From Streptomyces shenzhenensis (GTDB lineage: Bacteria > Actinomycetota > Actinomycetes > Streptomycetales > Streptomycetaceae): DNA of 64,000 nucleotides. The DNA lies in NCBI RefSeq assembly GCF_003688995.1, contig NZ_PENI01000004.1, forward strand, positions 62,001 to 126,000, written 5' to 3'. This document shows positions 18,571 through 28,669 of this stretch, piece by piece. The stretch's first letter is position 1. Every line of letters begins with the position of its first letter. The translations under genes were made by a program, and so were the position numbers. The notes under the pieces were generated by a model that worked only from the letters and a program-made list of their open reading frames with translations, was not told the DNA's origin and searched no databases.

Positions 18571-18948
18571 CCTGCTAAGCCCCCCTCGGTGGTCGCGGCT
18601 CCTCGGTTGTGTCGCTCCTGCACGTTTCCCCTTGGTCCTGCACGAGTCCCCCGCCGTAAGACAGTCAAGATCGAATCTACTGTGTCCCGCGGTGCCGCGG
18701 TGACCAGTTCGAGATGCGGCACATTGTCGACATGACAACTTGGCGTAAAGCATTCGATCACGAAGGGTTGCACTAGTGGGCCGTGCAGGGAAGTGCGCCT
18801 CGTCGCAGTGGCCAATCCGCGTAGGGTGCGCAGGGCCCCTGAGGCCCTTTCCGTGCAGGTGGAACGGGGGTTGGGGGGTGCTTGGCCTGCGGCCGGGACG
18901 GTGTCCAGAAGTTGGCTGAAAAGCAGCGGACGCGTGCACGGAAACCGG
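18571..18948. other. adpA upstream region, no gene
   Basis: This 378-bp gap carries the adpA leader and promoter, which are long in Streptomyces. A TTGACT hexamer on the minus strand near 18667 could be a -35 element, but no matching -10 is convincing, and no perfect AdpA site (TGGCSNGWWY) was found by eye. No reading frame in it looks coding. Confidence 0.5.
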
Positions 18949-19293
18949 TCAGCTGACCGGTGTACCGCCCCGGGTGTGACGTCCGCCTCTTTGCGTGGCG
19001 CAACGCGTGGCGCCACGCTCGGAGCGGCGCAGCAGGACGCGGCAGGCTGCGGTCACGGCGGCGAGGCCGAACGCGGTGCCGGCGGCGCCGGCGAGCGAGG
19101 TGCCGTACCAGAGGAGGATCACCGGGACCAGGAAGCAGCTGAAGGCCGCCCAGCGGACGACGTCGGTCGCCGTGTCCGAGGCGGACGGGGTGGGCGGGGT
19201 GGGCGGTGTGGCGGGCGTCGGTGGGGCGGATCGGGCGGGTGCGGCCGGCGGGCGCGCGCGATGTGCCCCGGTGCGGGCGACGGGTCCTGGCAT
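18949..19293 (-). CDS. Small membrane protein, function unknown
   Basis: 114 aa. The N-terminal 40 residues are Pro/Ala/Thr-rich (PPTPATPPTPPTPSASD). They are followed by two closely spaced hydrophobic segments, VVRWAAFSCFLVPVILLWYG and SLAGAAGTAFGLAAVTAACR, that predict a two-span hairpin membrane protein, and a basic C-terminus (LLRRSERGATRC). It lies upstream of adpA on the same strand, 378 bp away. No family recognised; a conserved small gene at this place next to adpA is plausible. Confidence 0.65.
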   Translation of the reverse strand: MPGPVARTGAHRARPPAAPARSAPPTPATPPTPPTPSASDTATDVVRWAAFSCFLVPVILLWYGTSLAGAAGTAFGLAAVTAACRVLLRRSERGATRCATQRGGRHTRGGTPVS

Positions 19294-19598
19294 GCGTGCT
19301 CCCTGTGGCGTGGTTCACGCTGATCAACGCGTGTTCGGCCGGTCGGTCACTGTGGGGGTGACCTGCGGGCGGTCACGTAACGGAATCCTGTGCAAACCGC
19401 CTGTACAGCCCACCAAGCATTGCGTTACGGGCGCGCCTCGTGCATGCTCCCTGGAACCCCGCGGAGCGCACGCGGGATCTGGGCTAAGGAGGCGTGCCGC
19501 CGTACCCTTGGGGGTATGGGGTTGGGAAGATGCTTCCCGGACACAGCTCCGCCGCACACTGTTGTCCCACCCACGAGGATCACAACGCCGAGACACCC
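19294..19598. other. Divergent intergenic region with CsoR-like palindrome
   Basis: 305 bp between the small membrane gene and the universal stress protein gene. TACCCTTGGGGGTA at 19503-19516 is an inverted repeat (TACCC, 4-base spacer, GGGTA) that resembles copper-sensing CsoR sites. Otherwise no gene or structure is evident. Confidence 0.35.
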
Positions 19599-20126
19599 AT
19601 GGCCGGTCACGAATTCTTCGAACCCGCGGACCGCAAGCGGTTCGTCGCCGACCCCACGGCGGCCGAGCCCCTGGCGGCGGAAGAGTCACGCTCCTCCTGC
19701 GATCCCGCCTTCAAACACGGAGTGGTCGTCGGCTTCGACGGCTCCACGTCCAGTGAGCGCGCCCTCGCCTATGCGATCGGCATGGCGCACCGCTCCCAGT
19801 CGGGGCTGATCATCGTCCATGTCGCCAACCGGCTGCCCACCACGGTGTGGGCGGGCTGCGAGCCACCGGTCTTCGTCGACGTGCCCGATCACCGCACCGA
19901 GGTCCTGGGCCTCGAACTCGCCTGTGCGGACTATCTGGCCGAGGTGCCCTGGATCCTCGTCGAGCGCGGCGGCGACATCTGCCACGAACTCGAAGAGGTG
20001 GGGCGGGAGTACGAGGCCGACGCGATCGTCGTCGGCTCCACGCACGGTCTCGTGGGCCGGATCTTCGGCTCGGTGGCCGGCCGGCTGGCCAAGCGGGCGC
20101 AGCGGCCCGTGGTGGTCATCCCGTAG
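19599..20126 (+). CDS. Universal stress protein, UspA family
   Basis: 175 aa single-domain UspA protein. The fold starts at VVVGFDGSTSSERAL (residue about 47). The ATP-binding signature near the C-terminus is VVGSTHGLVGRIFGSVAGRL, matching G-2x-G-9x-G-S/T, so nucleotide binding is expected. Residues 1-40 are a hydrophilic extension. The ATG at 19599 is chosen because the sequence upstream is Pro/Cys-rich and intergenic-like; ATG 19530 in the same frame is an alternative. It is transcribed divergently from the small membrane gene and convergent with glmS. Role in stress response is inferred from the family only. Confidence 0.88.
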   Translation: MAGHEFFEPADRKRFVADPTAAEPLAAEESRSSCDPAFKHGVVVGFDGSTSSERALAYAIGMAHRSQSGLIIVHVANRLPTTVWAGCEPPVFVDVPDHRTEVLGLELACADYLAEVPWILVERGGDICHELEEVGREYEADAIVVGSTHGLVGRIFGSVAGRLAKRAQRPVVVIP

Positions 20127-20295
20127 CCGCCTCACGGACCGTCAACAGCCCGCGTCGCACCGCCGGCTCCCGTGTCACACCGTCAACTCCCGAGCCACGG
20201 CCCCGACCTCCGAAGCCGGCTCGCCAACTGCCCCCGGCGGGAAAGGGCGGCGGAGCCGCACATCGGTACGGCCCCGCTGCCCTGTGGGGAGCGGC

Positions 20296-22113
20296 CTACT
20301 CCACCGTCACCGACTTTGCCAGGTTCCGGGGCTTGTCGATGTCGCGGCCCAGGGCCTTCGCCGTGTGGTAGGCGAGCAGTTGCAGCGGGATGCCCATGAG
20401 GATCGGGTCCAGCTCGTCCTCGTTCTTCGGCACGACGATCGTTCGGTCGGCCTTCTCCTGCTCCTGGTGGGCCACCGCGAGGATCCGGCCGCTGCGGGCC
20501 TTGATCTCCTCCAGGGCGGCCCGGTTCTTCTCCAGCAGGTCGTCGTCCGGCACGATGGCGACCGTCGGCAGGGCGGGCTCGATCAGGGCGAGCGGGCCGT
20601 GCTTGAGTTCCGAGGCGGGGTAGGCCTCGGCGTGGATGTAGGAGACCTCCTTGAGCTTCAGGGAGGCCTCGCGGGCCACCGGGTAGCCCCGGACCCGGCC
20701 GATGAAGAGCATCGAGCGCGCCTCGGCGTACTGCTCGGCCAGCTCCTTGATCTCCTCCTCCTGCTTGAGGATCTCGGTGATCTGCTCGGGCAGCCTGCGC
20801 AGGCCCTCGATGATCCGCTTGCCGTCGCGGACGGAGAGGTCGCGGGTGCGGCCCAGGTGCAGGGCGAGGAGCGCGAAGGCGACCGTGGTGTTGGTGAAGC
20901 ACTTGGTGGAGACCACGCACACCTCGGGGCCGGCGTGCACGTACATGCCGCCGTCCGCCTCGCGGGCGATCGCCGAGCCGACGACGTTGACGATGCCCAG
21001 CACCCGGGCGCCCTTGCGCTTCAGCTCCTGGACGGCCGCCAGTACGTCGTAGGTCTCACCGGACTGGGAGACCGCGACGTAGAGCGTGTCGGGGTCGACG
21101 ACGGCGTTGCGGTAGCGGAACTCGGAGGCGGGCTCGGCGTCGGCGGGGATGCGGGCCAGCTCCTCGATCATCTGGGCGCCGATCATGCCCGCGTGGTACG
21201 AGGTGCCGCAGCCGAGGATCTTCACCCGGCGGATCTGGCGGGCCTCGCGGGCGTCCAGGTTCAGCCCGCCGAGGTGCACGGTGGAGAACCGGTCGTCGAT
21301 GCGGCCGCGCAGCACCCGGTCGACCGCCTCGGCCTGCTCGTGGATCTCCTTGTGCATATAGGTGTCGTGGCCGCCCATGTCGTACGACTCGGCCTCCCAC
21401 TCCACGGTGGTCGGCTCGGCGGTGGTGCGGGTGCCCTCGGTGGTGTACGTGCGGAAGTCGTCGGCCTTGAGGGTGGCCAGCTCGCCGTCGTCGAGGGTCA
21501 CGATCTGGCGGGTGTGGGCGACCAGCGCGGCGACGTCGGAGGCGACGAACATCTCCTTCTCGCCGATGCCGAGGACGACCGGGGAGCCGTTGCGGGCCAC
21601 CACGATGCGGTCGGGGAAGTCGGCGTGCAGGACGGCGATGCCGTAGGTGCCCTCGATCACCCGCAGCGTCTCGCGGACCTTGTCCTCCAGCTTCTCGGCC
21701 AGGGAGCGGGCGATCAGATGGGTGAGCACCTCGGTGTCGGTCTCGGAGAGGAACTCGACGCCGTCAGCCTCCAGCTTGCGGCGCAGGTCGGCGGCGTTGT
21801 CGATGATGCCGTTGTGCACGACGGCGACCTTGTTGTCGGCCGACAGATGCGGGTGGGCGTTCACATCGGACGGGGCGCCGTGGGTGGCCCAGCGGGTGTG
21901 GGCGATGCCGGTGGTGCCCTTGAAGCGCGCCGGGACCTTGGCCTCCAGGTCACGCACCCGGCCCTTGGCCTTGACCATCTTCAGGGCGGGCGCCTTGGGG
22001 GCGGTGACGACGATGCCCGCGGAGTCGTAGCCGCGGTACTCAAGGCGCTGCAGGCCCTCCAGGAGCAGTGGGGCGACGTCGCGCTTCCCGATGTATCCGA
22101 CAATTCCGCACAT
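20296..22113 (-). CDS. glmS: Glutamine-fructose-6-phosphate aminotransferase (GlmS)
   Basis: 605 aa. It makes glucosamine-6-phosphate from fructose-6-phosphate and glutamine, the first step to UDP-GlcNAc and cell wall. The N-terminal type II glutamine amidotransferase domain begins MCGIVGYIG with catalytic C2 and continues with IAHTRWATHGAP and NGIIDN. Two SIS sugar-isomerase domains follow (GCGTSYHAGMIGAQMIEEL near 295; GRVRGYPVAREASLKLKEVS near 465). The C-terminus KPRNLAKSVTVE is the conserved tail that closes the active site. Full length, no anomalies. A small hypothetical gene lies 51 bp upstream on the same strand. Confidence 0.97.
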   Translation of the reverse strand: MCGIVGYIGKRDVAPLLLEGLQRLEYRGYDSAGIVVTAPKAPALKMVKAKGRVRDLEAKVPARFKGTTGIAHTRWATHGAPSDVNAHPHLSADNKVAVVHNGIIDNAADLRRKLEADGVEFLSETDTEVLTHLIARSLAEKLEDKVRETLRVIEGTYGIAVLHADFPDRIVVARNGSPVVLGIGEKEMFVASDVAALVAHTRQIVTLDDGELATLKADDFRTYTTEGTRTTAEPTTVEWEAESYDMGGHDTYMHKEIHEQAEAVDRVLRGRIDDRFSTVHLGGLNLDAREARQIRRVKILGCGTSYHAGMIGAQMIEELARIPADAEPASEFRYRNAVVDPDTLYVAVSQSGETYDVLAAVQELKRKGARVLGIVNVVGSAIAREADGGMYVHAGPEVCVVSTKCFTNTTVAFALLALHLGRTRDLSVRDGKRIIEGLRRLPEQITEILKQEEEIKELAEQYAEARSMLFIGRVRGYPVAREASLKLKEVSYIHAEAYPASELKHGPLALIEPALPTVAIVPDDDLLEKNRAALEEIKARSGRILAVAHQEQEKADRTIVVPKNEDELDPILMGIPLQLLAYHTAKALGRDIDKPRNLAKSVTVE

Positions 22114-22164
22114 ATTGCAGGTATCCCTCTGTCCGTGGCCGGTCGGCCGGCCGGCCGTCGGTTC

Positions 22165-22458
22165 TCAGCCGTAGACGATGCGCCGCAACTGCCTGAGCGT
22201 GAGCTCGGGCGGTGCCACCGCTCGGTACTTCAGATCCGCGACGATCCGTTCGAAGATCGTCGCGTTCACCAGGCCCTGGGCCTGGAGCTCGCGGTGGCGG
22301 CGACGGACGTAGTCCTCGGTCGTCTCGTCGAAATAGGCGAGCACGTCCTGGATCACCCGTAGCGCCTCGCCCTTGTCGAGCGTGGTGGACCGCGTCAGGT
22401 GATCAACAAGTTCGTCGTGCACCCGGTCGATCCTGGGGTATCGATGGCAGTTTCGCAA
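22165..22458 (-). CDS. Small conserved hypothetical protein upstream of glmS
   Basis: 97 aa, soluble, predicted mostly helical and charged: IDRVHDELVDHLTRSTTLDK, VLAYFDETTEDYVRRRHREL and a C-terminus LTLRQLRRIVYG. No known domain recognised. It is on the same strand as glmS with 51 bp between, and could be cotranscribed. The ATG at 22458 gives a compact protein; a later start cannot be excluded. Codon use is typical of Streptomyces coding sequence. Confidence 0.7.
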   Translation of the reverse strand: MRNCHRYPRIDRVHDELVDHLTRSTTLDKGEALRVIQDVLAYFDETTEDYVRRRHRELQAQGLVNATIFERIVADLKYRAVAPPELTLRQLRRIVYG

Positions 22459-22548
22459 GAAACCTGCCCGATATCGGGCAGCAGACTGTTGAAACTCTTA
22501 TGAGACGCTGTTTGGGGGCTGTCGCCCTCTTCGGTCGGCACCTCGCCG

Positions 22549-23442
22549 CTACAGGCGTTTGAGGACCGCCTGCTTGGCCACGCCGAACTCCTCGTCCGTC
22601 AGGACCCCGGCCCGGTGCAGCTCGCCCAGTTCGCGCAGCCGCCGCAGCAGCGCGTCGTGGTCGTCCGCGGCGGCGGGGGAGGGCCCCGGCGCCGGCGCCA
22701 CGGGCGGCTGCGGCCGTACGTCCTGATCCGGCGCCCCGGCCGTCGACGGATGCGGCAGCCGGGCCTGCACGGCGGCGGCGACCAGTGCCATCAGCGGGTC
22801 CTTCTTGAAGCCCCACAGCTCCACGGCGTGGGGGTCGTACTTGGGCGGCGCCTTGGTGGCCGCGCCCCGCACGGTGAAGCGCAGATGCCCGTTCTCCAGC
22901 CCGGCCGCCGGCTGCCACTCCACGCCGGTGATGTCGGCGACGGCGAGGGTGCGGGCCCCGGCGGCGGCCTTGGCGTCCTCGGTCTTCCAGTTCCACTCCA
23001 GGCGCACCTGCTCCCCGTCGAAGGCGGCCGTGCCGTCCCCGGCGGAGACCGACAGCGGGACGGGCGGGCCGGGCAGCAGGAACTCGGTCACCGGGTCGGC
23101 CGGCACCCGGTTCAGCAGCAGGGCGGTGCGGACCTCGTCCGTGACGTACTCGGCGACGCCGTGGCGGTCCGGTTCGACGGCGAGCTGGTACGGATCGTGC
23201 GGCTCGGTGAGCCGGCCGCCGGTGGCGTGCAGCAGCGGATCGGCGCCGTCGCGCAGCCGGAGCCGCAACCGGCCCGACTTCCTGCCCTGCTCGAACGAGA
23301 TCCCCGCCAGCGCCGCCAGCGGGACCACCCGTTCCCCCAGGGTCCGGCGGAGCAGGCTGACGTTCTTGTCCCGCCCCGGGGTCAGTCGGAGGGTGTCGCC
23401 GTCGAACACCCATGTGCCGTCCTTCTGGAGGATTTCCGCCAT
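22549..23442 (-). CDS. DUF4429 domain protein with C-terminal SHOCT motif
   Basis: 297 aa cytosolic protein. The first 110 residues (MAEILQKDGTWVFDGDTLRL, LRRTLGERVVPLAALAGISF) and a second similar block near residues 125-215 (DGTAAFDGEQVRLEW, VADITGVEWQPAAGLENGHL) are the duplicated DUF4429/PH-like beta domains seen in Streptomyces. A Pro-rich linker leads to a short C-terminal helical motif LRRLRELGELHRAGVLTDEE, the SHOCT motif common in bacterial oligomerising proteins. Function unknown; PH-like folds often bind lipids or peptides. It lies downstream of desD in the same orientation but behind a strong terminator. Confidence 0.88.
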   Translation of the reverse strand: MAEILQKDGTWVFDGDTLRLTPGRDKNVSLLRRTLGERVVPLAALAGISFEQGRKSGRLRLRLRDGADPLLHATGGRLTEPHDPYQLAVEPDRHGVAEYVTDEVRTALLLNRVPADPVTEFLLPGPPVPLSVSAGDGTAAFDGEQVRLEWNWKTEDAKAAAGARTLAVADITGVEWQPAAGLENGHLRFTVRGAATKAPPKYDPHAVELWGFKKDPLMALVAAAVQARLPHPSTAGAPDQDVRPQPPVAPAPGPSPAAADDHDALLRRLRELGELHRAGVLTDEEFGVAKQAVLKRL

Positions 23443-23516
23443 ACGGGGATTGTTCCACCGCCGGCCGGGCGCGGCACCGAGCTCAGGCCCTTCGACGTGC
23501 CGCGCCGCGGCAGAGC

Positions 23517-23555
23517 GACGGGCACCCCGGAGGACCGTACTCCGGGGTGCCCGTC
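23517..23555. terminator. Strong hairpin terminator after desD
   Basis: A 16-bp perfect stem (23517-23532 with 23540-23555, core GGGCACCCCGGAG) with a 7-base loop begins 30 bp beyond the desD stop codon and closes the desABCD operon. Confidence 0.92.
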
Positions 23556-23584
23556 CGTCCGTGCGGGCGCGTCCGTCCGTGCGG

Positions 23585-25354
23585 TCAGCGCCCCGCGATG
23601 GGGTTCTGCAGGCTGCCCACGAGCTGGAGCGCGCCCGAGGGGTCCGCCAGGTCCACCATCTGCCGGTTGTCGCGCAGTTGGAGCCGGTTGAGGCAGGACA
23701 GGGCGAACTCGGGGGCGAACATGTCGTACTGCCGGAACCGGTCGGCGAGTTCGGGCGCCGAGTCCTGGTACTCGCGGATGACCTCCGCGACCGTCCCCCA
23801 GAAGTCGTCCTCCTCCAGAATGCCCTCGGCGGCCAGGTTCGCGGCGAGGAAGCGGAAGAAGCAGTCGAAGACGTCCGTGAAGATCGACAGGAGCCGCTGC
23901 TCCTCGGGGACCTCGACGCGGATGCGCCGCACCTCCGGCGGCAGCACCGCGTCCGGGTCCATGACCGCGATCTCCTCGGCGATGTCCTTGAAGACCGCGC
24001 GCTGTACGACGCCGTCCTTCAGGACCAGGATCACGTTCTCGCCGTGCGGCATGTAGACCAGGTCATAGGCGTAGAAGCTGTGCAGCAGCGGGGTGAGGTA
24101 GGCCCGCAGATAGCGGCGCAGCCACCGCGTGGGCGTCAGCCCCGACCGCTCGATCAGCGCGCCGGCGACGGACGCGCCCGCGTGGTCCACATGGACGAGC
24201 GAGGCCATGGTGGCGAGGGTCTCGCCGTCCCGGAGGGCGGGCACCGGGCTCTCCCGCCACAGCGCGGCCAGCATCTTGCGGTACGGCGAGTGGCGGTCCG
24301 TCGCCCGTTCGTACTCCAGGTGCCGGTAGCCGACCGCCGCCCGCTCGCGGATGACCGACAGGCCCGTCGCCCTGAGCACCGGGTCGTTGTCGATCAGCTG
24401 CGCCAGCCAGTCGTTGATCGCCGGGGTGGCCTCCATGTAGGCGGCGGACAGGCCGCGCATGAAGCCCATGTTGAGGACGGACAGCGCCGTCTTCACATAG
24501 TGCTTGTCCGGGTGCGAGGTGTTGAAGAAGGTCCGTATCGACTGCTGGGCCAGATACTCGTCGTCGCCCTCGCCCAGGCAGACCAGGTACCCGCGGGCCA
24601 CCTCGGCGGCGAAGGTGACGGTGAGCTTGTTCCACCACTGCCACGGGTGGACGGGTATCAGGAGGTAGTCGGCGGGGGCGAGGCCCCGGTCGGTCAGCTG
24701 CCGCTCGAACCGGTCGACGGTCGCCTCGCCCAGCTCCTGCCGTACGAAGGACTCGTACGCGATGCCGGCACCGGCCGTGAACGTCGCCCGGGAGCGGTGC
24801 GCGGCCAGCCAGATCAGCCGGACGGGGCTCGCGGTCTCGGGGGCGTACGACAGGTACTCGTGGATGCCGAAGCCGAGCCGGCCGTTGTTGGCGACGAAGC
24901 AGGGGTGGCCCTCGGTCATGCCGGTCTCGATGTCCTGGAAACCGGCCCGCGCCAGCTGTGCCGAGGTCACCTGCGGCTTGGTGAGTTTGTAGCAGGTGCC
25001 GGACAGGGTGGCGGAGATCTCCTCCAGGTACACCGGCAGGATCTGGTCGCTCAGGCCCAGTGACCGCTGCAGCTCGATGCAGAAGTCCAGGGCGCCGAGC
25101 GGGAGTTCGGCGCCGTCGCGGTGCCGGGTGAGCGAGTCGGCGTCGATCTGCCAGTGGTCGAGGGCGCGGCGCACGGCGGTGAAGCGGTAGCGGGTCAGCC
25201 CGTCGTCGCTGGGTACGACGTACCCGTCCCCGTCCGGCTCGGGGGTGATCAGTTGCTCGTGCGCGAACTCGGCGAGCGCCTTGCGCACCAGCAGGCGGTT
25301 GGCCCGCTCCCAGCGTTCGGGGGAGAGATGGGCCACGGCGTCGGCGAGGCTCAT
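23585..25354 (-). CDS. desD: Desferrioxamine synthetase DesD (NIS synthetase)
   Basis: 589 aa IucA/IucC-family NRPS-independent siderophore synthetase. It joins N-hydroxy-N-succinyl (or acetyl) cadaverine units by ATP-dependent amide formation and macrocyclises them to desferrioxamine E, or makes desferrioxamine B. Family motifs visible are TEGHPCFVANNGRLGF near residue 150 and LIPVHPWQWWNKL near 235 in the ATP/substrate region, and MPHGENVILVLKDG near 440. Length is normal. Its start overlaps the desC stop by 4 bp; it is the last gene of desABCD and is followed by a strong terminator. Confidence 0.96.
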   Translation of the reverse strand: MSLADAVAHLSPERWERANRLLVRKALAEFAHEQLITPEPDGDGYVVPSDDGLTRYRFTAVRRALDHWQIDADSLTRHRDGAELPLGALDFCIELQRSLGLSDQILPVYLEEISATLSGTCYKLTKPQVTSAQLARAGFQDIETGMTEGHPCFVANNGRLGFGIHEYLSYAPETASPVRLIWLAAHRSRATFTAGAGIAYESFVRQELGEATVDRFERQLTDRGLAPADYLLIPVHPWQWWNKLTVTFAAEVARGYLVCLGEGDDEYLAQQSIRTFFNTSHPDKHYVKTALSVLNMGFMRGLSAAYMEATPAINDWLAQLIDNDPVLRATGLSVIRERAAVGYRHLEYERATDRHSPYRKMLAALWRESPVPALRDGETLATMASLVHVDHAGASVAGALIERSGLTPTRWLRRYLRAYLTPLLHSFYAYDLVYMPHGENVILVLKDGVVQRAVFKDIAEEIAVMDPDAVLPPEVRRIRVEVPEEQRLLSIFTDVFDCFFRFLAANLAAEGILEEDDFWGTVAEVIREYQDSAPELADRFRQYDMFAPEFALSCLNRLQLRDNRQMVDLADPSGALQLVGSLQNPIAGR

Positions 25355-25875
25355 GCCGCCACCGCCCGCGCGAACCGCTCCCGGGTGCAGAAGCTCAGCA
25401 GCGCCCGCTTCTCCGGCTTCTGGATCTCCCGTTCGGGCACGAACCCGACGGCTTCGTTCAGGGCGTGCACCGCCTTGTTGTGCACGTCCGGTTCGACCAC
25501 GATCCGGGCGGTCGCCGGGTCCTCGAAGAGGTACGCGGTCACGGCGGTGATGACGGCCCGGGTGAACCCGTGCACGGGGGCGTCCGTGGCCGGCACCAGG
25601 AAGTGCATGCCGACGTCGCCCGGCTCGGGCTCGTACAGGCCGGCCAGTTCGCGGTGGGCCGGGTCGTAGCGCTCCATGAGGAAGGCGGGCTCGCCGTCCA
25701 GCAGGCCCAGCAGGGCCTCCTGGTGCTCGTCGGCCGCGATCTCCATGTAGGCGCGCTCGACGTCCTCCAGTTTCGCGTCCTGCATCATCCAGTACGCGGC
25801 CTTGGGGTGGGTGAGCCAGCCGTGCAGCAGCTCGGAGTCCTGGAGCGGGTCGAGCGGACGGAAGGTGAAGTTCAC
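25351..25875 (-). CDS. desC: DesC, GNAT N-acyltransferase of desferrioxamine biosynthesis
   Basis: 174 aa. It acylates N-hydroxycadaverine with succinyl-CoA or acetyl-CoA to form the hydroxamate. The protein has the fold of siderophore acyltransferases (IucB/RhbD-like): [20 protein letters not shown] at the N-terminus, [19 protein letters not shown] in the acyl-CoA region and [20 protein letters not shown] near the C-terminus. It overlaps desB by 4 bp upstream and desD by 4 bp downstream, so the three are translationally coupled. Confidence 0.95.
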   Translation of the reverse strand: MNFTFRPLDPLQDSELLHGWLTHPKAAYWMMQDAKLEDVERAYMEIAADEHQEALLGLLDGEPAFLMERYDPAHRELAGLYEPEPGDVGMHFLVPATDAPVHGFTRAVITAVTAYLFEDPATARIVVEPDVHNKAVHALNEAVGFVPEREIQKPEKRALLSFCTRERFARAVAA

Positions 25876-27149
25876 AGTGAAAACTCCTGGAACGCGATCG
25901 TCTTCTCGACCGGGTAGTACTCGGTGCCGAGCAGCTCGCGGATGATGTAGCTGTTGCGGTACGGGCCCATGCCCAGGTCGGGGCTGGTGACGCTGTGCGT
26001 GTGCACGCCCGCGTTCTGCAGGAAGACGCCCCGGCCGGTCACGTCGATGGCGTAGTTGCGGGCCACGTCGAAGTTGCCCTGGGTGTCGTAGCGCAGCCGG
26101 TCGCGGACGGGCTTCAGGAACTCGGGCTCGGTGTACCGGTAGCCGGTGGCGAGGACGAGACCCTCGGAGCGCAGCTCGAAGTCCTTGCCCTGCTCCTCCT
26201 GGCGGAAGGTCAGGGTGTAGCCGCCGTCCTGGTAACTCGCCTTCTCCAGAGCGGAGTTGGAGAGCAGGCGGGTGGGGACGGGGCCGCCGAGGTTCTTCTG
26301 GTAGAGCAGGTCGAAGATCTCGTCGACCAGGTCGCCGTCGATGCCCTTGAACAGGCCCTTCTGCTGGTCCGCGAGGCGGTAGCGGGTGGCCTCCGGGAGT
26401 GCGTGGAAGTAGTCGACGTACTCCGGGGAGGTCATCTCCAGCGTGAGTTTCGTGTACTCCAGCGGGAAGAAGCGCGGCGAGCGGGTGACCCAGTTCAGCC
26501 GGTAGCCGTGCACGTCGATCTCGCTGAGCAGGTCGTGGTAGATCTCGGCGGCGGACTGGCCGCTGCCCACCAGGGTGATCGACTCCTTGGCCTGCAACTG
26601 CTCCTTGTGCCGGAGGTAGCGGGAGTTGTGCAGGAAGTCGCCGCCCAGGTCCCGGCAGGCGTCCGGGAGGTGCGGCGGGGTGCCGGTGCCGAGCACCAGA
26701 TGGCGGGCGCGGAACGTCTCGCCGGCCCGGGTGTGCACCGCGTACAGCCCGTCGTCGTACGTCACTTCGGTGACCGTCGTGCCGAAGCGGAGGCTGCTCA
26801 GTCTGCTCGCGGCCCAGCGGCAGTAGTCGTCGTACTCGACCCGCAGCGGGTAGAAGTTCTCACGGATGTAGAACGAGTAGAGCCTGCCCTTCTCCTTCAG
26901 GTAGTTGAGGAAGGAGTACGGGGAGGTCGGGTCGGCGAGGGTGACCAGGTCCGACATGAACGGGGTCTGCAGATGGGCGCCGTCCAGGAACATCCCGGCG
27001 TGCCACTCGAAGTCGGGCTTGGAGTCCAGGAAGACGCCGTCGAGTTCGGCGATCGGCTCGGTGAGGCAGGCCAGGCCGAGGTTGAACGGGCCCAGGCCGA
27101 TCCCCACGAAGTCATAGGTCTTGGTCGGGGTTTCAGGACGCGCGGTCAA
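25872..27149 (-). CDS. desB: DesB, cadaverine N-monooxygenase
   Basis: 425 aa flavin-dependent N-hydroxylating monooxygenase of the lysine/ornithine type, converting cadaverine to N-hydroxycadaverine. The FAD-binding motif is [14 protein letters not shown] at the N-terminus, the NADPH-binding motif is [16 protein letters not shown] near residue 195, and the conserved LATGYRY motif lies near 345. Its start overlaps the end of desA by 17 bp, so the four genes form one tightly packed operon controlled by the iron box upstream of desA. Confidence 0.96.
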   Translation of the reverse strand: MTARPETPTKTYDFVGIGLGPFNLGLACLTEPIAELDGVFLDSKPDFEWHAGMFLDGAHLQTPFMSDLVTLADPTSPYSFLNYLKEKGRLYSFYIRENFYPLRVEYDDYCRWAASRLSSLRFGTTVTEVTYDDGLYAVHTRAGETFRARHLVLGTGTPPHLPDACRDLGGDFLHNSRYLRHKEQLQAKESITLVGSGQSAAEIYHDLLSEIDVHGYRLNWVTRSPRFFPLEYTKLTLEMTSPEYVDYFHALPEATRYRLADQQKGLFKGIDGDLVDEIFDLLYQKNLGGPVPTRLLSNSALEKASYQDGGYTLTFRQEEQGKDFELRSEGLVLATGYRYTEPEFLKPVRDRLRYDTQGNFDVARNYAIDVTGRGVFLQNAGVHTHSVTSPDLGMGPYRNSYIIRELLGTEYYPVEKTIAFQEFSL

Positions 27150-28599
27150 GAGACTCTCCCAGGTACTGCTCGGCGTGGCCGGCGATCAGGTCGAGGACGG
27201 CGGCGATGTCGGCCGCCGTGGTCTCGGGGTTGAGCAGGGTGAACTTCAGGAAGTGGCGGCCGCCCACCTTGGTGCCCGCGACCACCGCGTCGCCGGAGGC
27301 GAACAGGGCCTTGCGGGCATACAGGTTGGCGCGGTCGATCCGGTCCGGGCCGGTGACGGCCGCCGGGATGTAGCGGAAGACGAGCGTGGAGAGCGCGGGT
27401 TCGACGACCACGTCGAACCGGGGGTCGGCGGCCAGCAGCCGCCAGCCCTCCCGGGCCAGGTCGCAGACCTCGTCGAAGAGTTCGCCGATGCCGTCGGCGC
27501 CCATGGTGCGCAGGGTCAGCCACAGCTTGAGGGCGTCGAAGCGGCGGGTGGTCTGCAGGGACTTGTCGACCTGGTTGGGGATGCGCTCCTCCACCATGCG
27601 CCGCGGGTTGAGGTACTCCGCGTGGTAGGTGGCGTGCCGCAGCGTGGCGGCGTCCCGGACCAGCACGGCGGACGAACTCACCGGCTGGAAGAAGGACTTG
27701 TGGTAGTCGACGGTGACCGAGTCGGCGCGTTCGATGCCCGCGAGGCGGTCCCGGTGCCGCACGGACGCGAGCAGCCCGCAGCCGTAGGCCGCGTCCACGT
27801 GCAGCCACACCCCGTACCGGGCGCACAGCTCGGCGATCTCGGGCAGCGGGTCGATGGACCCGAAGTCGGTGGTGCCGGCCGTGGCGACGACGGCCATCGG
27901 GGTCAGACCGTCCTGCCGGCAGCGCTCCAGCTCGTGGGCGAGGGCGACGGTCCGCATCCGCTTGTCCTGGTCGACGGGGACCGGGATGACGGCGTCCTGG
28001 CCGAGGCCGAGCAGTTTCGCCGACTTTTTCACGCTGAAGTGGCTCACCTCGGAGGCGAGGATGCGCAGGGAGGCGAGCGAGGCTCCCTCCTCCCACGCCG
28101 CCCGCCCCGGCTTGGACTCCTCGCGGGCGAGCAGCAGCGCCTGGAGGTTGGACTGGGTGCCGCCGGAGGTGAACACGCCGTCGGCGGCGGGGCCGAGGCC
28201 GATACGGGCGGTCGTCCAGTCGATGAGCCGGCGCTCGATGAGCGTGCCGCCGGCCGACTGGTCCCAGGTGTCCAGGGAGGAGTTGACGGCGGACAGGACG
28301 GCCTCGCCGAGCACCGCCGGGATCACCACCGGGCAGTTGAGGTGGGCGAGATAGCGGGGGTGGTGGAAGTAGACCGCGTCGCGGAGGTAGATCTCCTCCA
28401 GCTCGTCGAGCGCCGCGGTGGTGTCGTGCAGCGGACGGTCGAGGTCGATCCGCTCGACGCGGGGGGCGAGGGCGTCGACCGTGACACCGGTGAACGGTCG
28501 CTCGGTGGTGGCGAGTCTGGCCGCCACCCGCTCGACTCCTTCGGTCACGGAGCGGCGGTAATGCTCCGCGGTGAGGTCATTGAGCAGGTGCGAGCGCAT
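27133..28599 (-). CDS. desA: DesA, PLP-dependent lysine decarboxylase
   Basis: 488 aa group II pyridoxal-phosphate decarboxylase that makes cadaverine from lysine, the first step of desferrioxamine synthesis. The PLP lysine is in [17 protein letters not shown] near residue 300; the aspartate and histidine contacting the cofactor are in [12 protein letters not shown]. The [10 protein letters not shown] segment contributes the phosphate-binding turn. It is the first gene of desABCD. Expression should be iron-repressed: a DmdR/IdeR box lies 71 bp before the ATG. Confidence 0.96.
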   Translation of the reverse strand: MRSHLLNDLTAEHYRRSVTEGVERVAARLATTERPFTGVTVDALAPRVERIDLDRPLHDTTAALDELEEIYLRDAVYFHHPRYLAHLNCPVVIPAVLGEAVLSAVNSSLDTWDQSAGGTLIERRLIDWTTARIGLGPAADGVFTSGGTQSNLQALLLAREESKPGRAAWEEGASLASLRILASEVSHFSVKKSAKLLGLGQDAVIPVPVDQDKRMRTVALAHELERCRQDGLTPMAVVATAGTTDFGSIDPLPEIAELCARYGVWLHVDAAYGCGLLASVRHRDRLAGIERADSVTVDYHKSFFQPVSSSAVLVRDAATLRHATYHAEYLNPRRMVEERIPNQVDKSLQTTRRFDALKLWLTLRTMGADGIGELFDEVCDLAREGWRLLAADPRFDVVVEPALSTLVFRYIPAAVTGPDRIDRANLYARKALFASGDAVVAGTKVGGRHFLKFTLLNPETTAADIAAVLDLIAGHAEQYLGESLDRAS

Positions 28600-28669
28600 G
28601 TGGGGGTCCTCCGAGGGGACGGTCCGGACGGATGGGGAGAGGGACGGAGCCGAGCCGCGCGTGCTGAAC

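Noticed and set aside
20172..22362. Very long plus-strand open frame opposite glmS
   Set aside because: It is an antisense shadow produced by GC-rich third positions; the minus strand encodes a complete, conserved GlmS.
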